Below, one piece after another: positions 56,096-64,000 of a stretch of 64,000 bases of DNA; position 1 is the first letter of the stretch, and every line of letters begins with the position of its first letter. The position numbers and the translations under genes are program-made. This DNA comes from Hofstenia miamia (Eukaryota; Xenacoelomorpha; Acoela): contig SCFE01000073.1 in NCBI GenBank assembly GCA_004352715.1, positions 136,219 to 200,218 of the forward strand. Reading direction: 5' to 3'. Under the pieces are notes generated by a model, which was given only the letters and a program-made list of their open reading frames with translations, was not told where the DNA came from and searched no databases.

Positions 56096-57027
56096 CCCTA
56101 GTAACACGAACTTGTCTTTTGGACGTCCTTAAGTCAACATTTATAGCCGTTCAATAGATGTCAATATCTGTCCTCATAATGGACTCAAAACAACATGATT
56201 TGCGAATAAATAAAGTATTATTAATGATTTTCCAAAACCCTTTCAGATGAAGTAAGGTAACTTAATCTGATAATGTTTACAACTTATGTTTGTTATTACT
56301 GAACTTCTTAATATTTAAACACAACCAAACATCTAGTAGTTTCACTTGCAAATTATACCACTAATATCATTTATAAAGAAAAATTTAATAGCTTTACTTT
56401 TGACACACCTAATTTCACTCTTGGAAATGTTGAAAATTTTTTATTCCTTGCTATTTTTCTTAAAAATATTAACGTTTCTAAACAAAGTTTAATCATTTTT
56501 TATAATGTCTCATAATATTGAAGAGAAAATTTTTGTTTGAATAAATTATTCCATTTTTTAAGATAAACATGCATTAATTTTACACATAAATATTTTACAC
56601 AGGTTGGAATGATTTATGCAAATATATATTTTGACTTCAAGAATACCTTAAAATGTAAATATTAATAAAAATTGAATAGACGCATACTAGAGAATTTAAT
56701 GAAAAAGAAATATATAAAAAATTTTGCCTCTTTACAAAAGCGATATTTAAGTGTCAAAATTTCTATTATAAAAGACTTCTTTATAAATGATAATAATGAT
56801 GGTATTTGTGAGGAAAATGAGTAGGAAGTGTGATTGTGAGTAAATTTCAAAGATATCACAATTAAATAACTTCATATAAAAAGTTTGTGGCAAATCATGA
56901 ATAACATCTTATTTATTAGCAAATCACGTCCTTTTTATGTCCAGTATGAGGACAGATATTGACGTCTTTTGGATGGCTATAAATGTTAAAATAAGGATGT
57001 TCAAAAGACAACTTCGTGTTACTAGGG
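56096..57027. mobile_element. Fold-back type element with ~135-bp inverted repeats
   Basis: The left arm (56096-56232) and right arm (56892-57027) are inverted repeats over about 135 bp, beginning CCCTAGTAACACGAA and sharing CAATATCTGTCCTCAT. 932 bp in total with a non-coding AT-rich centre. Bases just outside (ACTAA left, AATGA right) give no clear duplication. Superfamily not determined. Confidence 0.82.
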
Positions 57028-58869
57028 AATGAGTTACAAATTAAGTTCTACTCGGACACTTCTTAGTATTATTTTGGTGGCATGATAAAGATTTTCTTAC
57101 AACTAGGAAACCTGGTATGGTAAAAGTTCTTTATAACTGCTTAGTCTATTAATAAATAATAATATTAATAAATATAACTCAATCAATGAGTAAAAATAAA
57201 AGTATCACGTGATATTTTTTTAGAACATAAAATTATGTTCATCAGCAGAAAGTTCAATAAAAGATGACATCGTTTACGGGAAATATTAGCAAGTGTTTAG
57301 CAAAAGTTTTTGTGTGCCAATACAAAGAGCGTCGGGTTTCACTGTTTGCCATACCCTCACTGGTCTATATTAAAAGCTTCATTCTACAGGGCGATCAAGA
57401 AGTCTGGGTTTTAAGTTTTTCTATTCAATTTAAAAACTTGTCAATTTTTTTCGAAACAAATTTCATAGAAATTTATAACCAGGGTGCTACCAGCAACCGA
57501 TGTTAACAGTGCTGTTAAGAGCAAGTGCTGGTTAATTGAAACAGCATAATGTGTGCTCTTAGCAACTAATCAAATTGGATATCAATATTAGAAAGCAGAA
57601 AAGAGGACCTTCCCAGACGTAGGCATTTAGATATCTTAATATTGCCAAGTTAGTTCAACATTTGCAACTAATTGGAACGCACCTCAAGATTGAATGATAT
57701 TGCACCTAAGATTTTTAGAAGTAAGAACTTCAAAATTTTTCCCAATTTACTTAAGGCTAACGAGCCTAATTATTAGGTGATTCTATTACTTCACAACCAA
57801 ATAGATATTTGCAGAATACATTTTAGATTGATGGCGTCTTTCTTTCATGAAATAAGAATTTTCCAAGATTCTTTGTTGCATGATTTAATCCGAATGGAAG
57901 AACTGATAATCTTTCATAATTTTCATATACTTGTACTATTAGCATTATTGATAATTTCTTGATAAATTTATAATTTTTTGATAATTTTTCTTTTGAATTT
58001 TTGGAATTGTTTGCTAAACAATCAATATAATGTACACTTTGATCTGAAAAAAGTCAGACAAGATGCTTATGTTATTTTCCTTATAATACATTTGATTTAT
58101 ATCATATTACTAGGCATTTTATAAATCTAGGAGTTTACATGATCTTGGAAACAATTCGATTATACTCCTGAGTATTTTATTCTTCACTACCAAAAAATTT
58201 CTTTGTTCTTAAGATATAACATTGACTTTGTTTAAACTCTTTATATACAATGTACAAGTTAATTTTGCAAAACTTTAAGAAATTATATATTTATTGTAAT
58301 AATCATAATCATGCATAAGTTATAAGTTGAATTGTAGTTCATTTCAATTTGTTCAATAAATTTAGGCAGCATATTGATATTACACATTTGTGATACATAT
58401 GTACTTTGAAATATCACTCACATAACTGGAAAATATGAATGAACTCGACTTAATTATTTGCTTTTTAAATTGCATGAGTTATATTTATAACATTAGCAAA
58501 TTGACATGAATTATGATGAAGTAATTCAAACTTACAAATATCTGAACTTTTGTACTCAATATTTTATTTATTAAATTCAATCGCTTGCAAAGTTCTAAAA
58601 AGTAAATCCGAGCAGTTACATGTGTGTGTAATTATAATTATCAAAATTTCCTTAATAGATTAACAGTATTTATGCAACCAAATTGTTCTTGATGTTATAA
58701 ATATATTTTCAAATAACATATTTCTTTCAAAAATTTTTATAAATTTTCATTAAGATTTATATTTTTCTGCAATTTAAATTTATAACATTTTAAAAAGTGA
58801 AAAATTTTTGACTGCCCTCACTTCATTACAATCCTTTGGTTCTAATATATTCATTAAATATATCACATA
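57028..58869. other. No feature recognised
   Basis: AT-rich. Short plus-strand frames at 57264-57506 and 57777-57962 without motifs. Confidence 0.35.
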
Positions 58870-59116
58870 ATATTCCTCCAATAATATTTATTCTGTTAAG
58901 AATCATATTAAATATTTACGAATTCTTTAAATTTCGTATTATTTAAAAATGGTCAAGCTTATAGAAACTAATGCAATGAAATATATAAAAAAGAAATTAA
59001 TTTATACTCAATATAAATTTTTCAAGTTTGTTAAATTCGTTCTTCACAAAATATGTAATGTGCTTGAGATTTTATGAAATTCATTGATTTAAGATTGACC
59101 TATAAGCATAATTTTC
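58870..59116 (+). repeat. Dispersed direct repeat, copy 1
   Basis: Shares about 95 percent identity by eye with 63532-63738. Runs from ATTCCTCCAATAATATTT to ACCTATAAGCA. This copy has 28-30 bp that the second lacks. Confidence 0.88.
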
Positions 59117-60626
59117 ATAAAGATTGCCCCAGCAAAAATGATTCATTTTTGCTTCAAATATTGGCGTTTGGCTGCATGCATTCTTTTTACAGACTATAGT
59201 ACACAATTAATTCAGATTCATTTTTTAAATTTAAATAAATTTGAAATGGTTTGATCTAAGTTTAAAAAGCTTCCGAATTGACTCATTACTGTATATGTAG
59301 CTGGGCCATTTCCGGCCTTGGTACGTGGGTACTAAAAGAATCATAAAATAATAGATTTTTATATACACACTGATTCCTTTTACCATATTATAAGAATAAC
59401 AAAAAATTTTGAAACATTGATGATAACTTCAATAAATTATGAAATAAATGGATAACTGCTGCAAAAATGTGGATATATAAACTGCTGCATTTTATTACAC
59501 CTAAAATGAACTAAAGTGCAGCTTAATTTGTTTTAATTGAAATAATGAGGTTTTATTTGAGATCAATGCTATTCAGAACAGAAGTCAATTATGCGATTAT
59601 CTTAAAAATGTGTACTCGTTTGGTCAATAAAAGTGTACTAAATTATGAAATTTTTTAAATGTCATGGAAAAATTCTAATCAAAAACATTCATTTATCAAA
59701 ATATAATGAATTAAGCAAACATAAAACAATGGCTATAATGTTTCAAAATAAGTTCTTTCAATGCTGTATTACATAAACTAGGGGTTGACAAAGCATCACA
59801 AATATTTTAGTAACCCTGAAAAATTAAAACATTATCGAGAGCGCAGCACAAACAACATTAAACAGCACCAAATTTGCTAATGTCACGTTAAAATCAAACG
59901 AAATTCATGAGGGTATTTCACATCATATGCAGTATAAGATAAATAACAATGAACATGTTCTTACTCACATATCAGCCCTACATAATACGTTAGAATGAAA
60001 AAATATTTTGAGATGTAAAGGAATTTTCACAAAATTGAAAAAATAATATTCAAGTTCTTGAAATGCATAAGCAACTTAAGCATGCCATGTCGAATTTCAC
60101 ACAAAATATAATAGTAGAGGACGTTGAATAACGCATTGACCTTGAACTTGAACTGTAAATTTACTACTGCATGTATACTACTGTATAATCAAATTCATTA
60201 TTGGCTAGCATATTTTTAATTAAAAAATTATCTCATTAGTCGCTCATTCCTATCTTAAATATATAATAATAATAATATAAAATTGCAAAAGTTACTGTAA
60301 GCTATTTTCAATTGCACAGATGTATTTGCCATACAGATCAGTAAGTCCCATGCGAAGAAAAAATTCACATTCCATATGATAGAATGTGGCAAAGTTATTC
60401 TGATTGTATATTACGTACATAGAAATATAATTAATGCTTGCGAAATCAACAAAAATTAAAGTTATTATTAGCCATCCAACTTTGAACCTACTTTCGTCGA
60501 TAACGGTGTCATCATTTTTTTAATTTTCATGCATTGAGGATGCATGTGCGATTACTGTAGCAAAAAACTAGCTTTTCTTTTACTAATTATGGTAGACTGT
60601 ACTCTTTCTTCTCATCGGTTTTGGCC

Positions 60627-60629
<3 letters not shown>
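59117..60629. other. No feature recognised
   Basis: AT-rich DNA without supported genes or element ends. Confidence 0.35.

Positions 60630-60673
<44 letters not shown>
60630..60673. repeat. (TA)n microsatellite
   Basis: Pure TA run of about 44 bp. Confidence 0.94.
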
Positions 60674-60675
<2 letters not shown>

Positions 60676-62677
60676 CTTAACAAATATGTAATACCGTTCA
60701 CAATTTCTAATGCAAATTCTTAATGGAAATGTCTTACCTTTAGCTATTTTTCTAGACTTGTTAATGTTTTTTCAATTATATTTTTGGAAATTTTGAACTT
60801 CTAGAACCCGAATATACATTTTTAGCTATTTTCAAAATTGGCAAAGACAATTTCAATTTCAATTAAGTATTATCTCATTTTCTAGAACAGATATGCATGT
60901 AATCAAAATGTAATTAATTTCCAAAGATTATTCTGGATTTTATTGATAAAAAAAGGTAGTAAAAAATTGAATTTTCAATGAATTTCTCAAAATGCTTGCC
61001 AAGGTTTAATATTTTAGGAATCACCATTTGATAAAAGGCTTGCCTACCATTAATATTAACAGCAATATCTAGCAACATGAATGTGTCTATGGCAAATTTC
61101 CTCATTTAAGTATTTTTCAAAAAACTAGATTTCGAATTTAAACCATAACAGTAGTAGTGAAGCGAATTTCATTGTTGTTTTTGCGGATTGCTTTTGTCAT
61201 AATGTGAGAATATATATAATTGAAAAATTTTCAATTTTAAACAACTTGTGTTATCAACTTCAAAATTCGAAAACCTCACTTATTCAATCACTCGAAAAGG
61301 GTGCTGATATATTTGATGAAAATTTGTTGAAATTTTCTAGCTGGAAGACAAGCTATCTGTTAGCTCTTAATTTATGTTATATTCTTGTCGATCTGTAAAT
61401 AAATAATAAAACACATATTATTAGAAGAAAAACTGGCATAAATTGAAAAACGATTTTTGAAGAATTTTTTTGGGCATGCTGACAAGCACACTAAATGTAG
61501 TCTTCTACAACCAAGAATCAAAAAAAGTAAATGAAATAAAAGAATTCTAATAGTATCAAATGGTCATCAATCACATAGTAGGGCTCAACGTTATTATTAC
61601 TGTGGCAAAATACATGGTCCAATTTTTGATCGGAGTTCTCAGCTTCACCATATTCTTTGTAAATCAGCATCATGCAGCTTTACGTTGTTTGAAAACCACT
61701 GGTGCTGTTTTGAGTGACTATATTTATCTGTATATTGCACCAACAAATAAAATAGATTTGATTTAAATTTTGCATATATATATATATATATNCATTCAGT
61801 TATTTTGAGTTAACTGGGTCATGGTCATACAGTCTTAAAAATTTACCACTGACATATTCCCATCTTGAGCCAGTATTAAGCCACCATTTGTTTCTACTTT
61901 CTACTGCTTATTGGCAGTAAGTTAATTCGATAAAAAAACTACAATAAAATTATACAGTATATTGATTTTCAAAGAAATATTTTTTATGGCTAAAGTTCAA
62001 AGTTCAGAGAAGAATTTGAGTTTGAATTTTTTAAAGTAATAATATTAATAACCAAGAATATAGAAATGATTGGCTTCCATCCTTAATATGTTTCTGAAAA
62101 AAAACATATACAAATATAAGTCATTGAACTCTCACACTTAGAGTGTTTTCGTAATGAGTCATGGTAGCTTTGATTTCAAACAGAAATGGAGGTAAAATGA
62201 AGTCAATTTAATTTCAAAATAATTTTCCATCTACACTACTAAATTCATCCACTAGAGGGCTAATAAATCTTAAATTAAATTTCGTGTAATGATGTAATTG
62301 TGTACTTTGGCCGTCTTTGTATTTCTGACTTCATTGGAATATGTTCTGTTTTGTTGGCAAGCAATTTTGTTTGCAAGTCTATTGTTTAAAATGTAACCAA
62401 TTTTTATATACATAGAGAGGTTGAGGAATTTTCGATTGATAAATCGTTTTACTCTATTAACATTTTAGTTTTGTAGCATCTTTCATTTACATAATTGTAT
62501 AAATTGGGAAAAACATGTAATAATAATTGAGATTGTTTTCCAACTTGCGGAAAACAATTTTTGTCTATTAAAAGAATTCTAGTAGCGTATGATTTGAAAG
62601 TGTTTTAATTAATTGTGATAATTTTTAAATTGATTTGGATTTCATGTTTGATAGATAACAATCTTTACGATTGGATA
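60674..62677. other. No feature recognised
   Basis: AT-rich. Frames of 60-68 codons at 61105-60914 (minus), 61204-61398 and 61560-61766 have no recognisable content. A short (TA)n with one N lies at 61773-61792. Confidence 0.35.
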
Positions 62678-62915
62678 CATTTCGACATTTGAACAATAAG
62701 ATATAAATAAAAAATTACGCATGTTAACATTGTCTGTTAAGTGCAACTTTGTACACACAGCAGCATAATGGAATTTTACATTGTTGTACTGTTTTTATAA
62801 TTTGTTACATTTTGATATTTGAACAATGAGATATAGATAAAAAATTATGTAATGTTGACATTGTCTATGAAAGCATGCAACTTTATACATAGAAAGGATT
62901 AATGGAATTTCACAG
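62678..62915 (+). repeat. Imperfect tandem duplication, ~126-bp unit
   Basis: TTGAACAAT(A/G)AGATATA and TAATGGAATTT recur about 126 bp apart, first from 62679 and again from 62805. Copies have diverged clearly. Confidence 0.75.
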
Positions 62916-63531
62916 GGCTGAAAGAAAGACAACTACCCTGAAAGATTTCAAACTTTTTGGTAAGTTATTTTTATAATTAAATCTCAGATATTATTTTGAT
63001 TCTTAACGCTTTTTTGCAATACTATCTCTAATTAGTTTTGCAGATATTTCTTTTAAAAACGTAATCCATTTTATTTTAATTGAATTTGTTTAAACTTTTA
63101 ATTGTCATATTTTTTATACTGTGATCTATCATCTCATTTGACTTCCTTATTAATCAATAATTTAAATACTATCGTTTGAAATTCATAAGGTGCAACTACA
63201 CATTGTGTATGTTTCCTACAACATTCCCATCCCAAAAATGATGATAAACTAACACAATAGGCAAAATTTAACAGTGCGATATATATTTTCATTATAAGCA
63301 AAGTTTAGAATAAATTACATTTTTGTCTTGTCTTAAACACGTATGTGCGTTTTACCACATACGTTTATAAAATATTAGAAATTGCGAGTTTTTGCATAAA
63401 CTAGTTTTTGGTTTTTTCCGAAAAATTATTTTGTTTTATTACCGAAATAAGGCATTACGCTTTTAACGACTATTATTATCTCTTTGATTCAAACATTTGT
63501 TATTAAATTTTACTGAATAAAAGAATTTTGT

Positions 63532-63738
63532 ATTCCTCCAATAATATTTATTCTGTTAAGAATCATATTAAATATTTACGAATTCTTTAAATTTCGTATT
63601 ACTTAAAAATTGTCAAGCTTATGGAAACTAATGCAATGAAATATATAAAAAACAAATTAATTTATACTCAACATAAATTTTTCAAGTTTGTTAAATTCGT
63701 TCTTCACAAAATATGTAATGTGCTTGACCTATAAGCAA
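63532..63738 (+). repeat. Dispersed direct repeat, copy 2
   Basis: Second copy of 58870-59116, 4.66 kb away, with a ~30-bp deletion before CCTATAAGCA. Confidence 0.88.
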
Positions 63739-63743
63739 AATTA

Positions 63744-63880
63744 ACGTGGTATTTCCAATGCCGTATATGTTAATAAAAAAAACAAGTGTGTAAAATAAAA
63801 AATGTAAACTAAATTAATGTGTGATGTGGTATTTCCAATGCCATGTATGTTAATAAAAAAACAAGTGTGTAAAATAAAAC
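63744..63880 (+). repeat. Tandem duplication, ~82-bp unit
   Basis: GTGGTATTTCCAATGCC followed by ATGTTAATAAAAAAA and CAAGTGTGTAAAATAAAA occurs twice, starting near 63744 and 63827. Confidence 0.9.
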
Positions 63881-64000
63881 AAAAATAATTTTGTTTGAAA
63901 ATACTTATTAATTATGACTTTTCCCAAAGAAATTTAGCAATAAAATATAATTCCAAACACGTGAATTTCTTGCATATAGAATTTCAAAGACCTTTGACAA

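Noticed and set aside
61560-61766. Hydrophobic 68-codon frame
   Set aside because: Ends in a (TA)n run and has no neighbours or motifs; likely chance.
1-64000. CRISPR array or bacterial operon features
   Set aside because: No spaced identical repeats; spliced genes and transposons show eukaryotic DNA.
1-64000. tRNA or rRNA genes
   Set aside because: The only tRNA-like match is the 18-nt primer site of the retroelement; no cloverleaf was found by eye.

Overview
This window looks like a piece of an invertebrate animal nuclear genome. The background is AT-rich and dotted with (TA)n runs. Genes are split by introns with GT..AG borders. Two recognisable host genes are metazoan: a TRAPPC12-like TRAPP subunit and a Cas-family (p130Cas/NEDD9) adaptor. 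The rest is mostly transposable-element DNA. The species cannot be fixed from sequence alone; the mix of piggyBac, Tc1/mariner (including a DD41D type), PIF/Harbinger, hAT and Ty3/gypsy elements would suit an arthropod or another invertebrate. Assembly gaps lie at 23463-23881, 34444-34464 and 52386-53385 (exactly 1000 N), and five single Ns sit mostly at repeat junctions. Layout: 0.7-2.8 kb holds an apparently intact piggyBac transposon with TTAA borders. 3.1-4.7 kb is a broken Tc1-like element with IR/DR-type ends. 4.8-6.4 kb is a decayed PIF/Harbinger element with its MADF-type partner ORF. 8.3-20.7 kb is a minus-strand TRAPPC12 homologue: 12 coding exons join in phase into 484 codons, but its C-terminal exons were not found and may lie left of the window. 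Its introns carry a DD41D mariner relic, a hammerhead-like motif and a piggyBac-type non-autonomous element. 23.2-24.9 kb is a satellite-like repeat arranged as an inverted repeat around a gap. 25.5-38.6 kb is a strikingly CpG-poor block: an hAT-like MITE with perfect 8-bp target duplication, uncharacterised DNA, and a degraded minus-strand Ty3/gypsy element (gag zinc knuckle, protease, RT, RNase H, integrase) with a long third coding region that I do not recognise. 41.1-43.2 kb is a terminal-inverted-repeat element with an hAT-like element nested inside. 44.7-46.7 kb is a complete Tc1/IS630-type transposon with unusual DD39E spacing and tandem-repeat ends. 49.2-51.0 kb is the Cas-like gene, which lacks a visible SH3 domain. 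53.4-55.0 kb is a second IR/DR Tc1 relic, 56.1-57.0 kb a fold-back element, and the remainder is AT-rich non-coding DNA with local duplications. Only the TRAPPC12 and Cas homologues look like working host genes, with a few orphan exon candidates besides. The piggyBac and DD39E elements are the only transposons whose transposase frame and ends both look intact.
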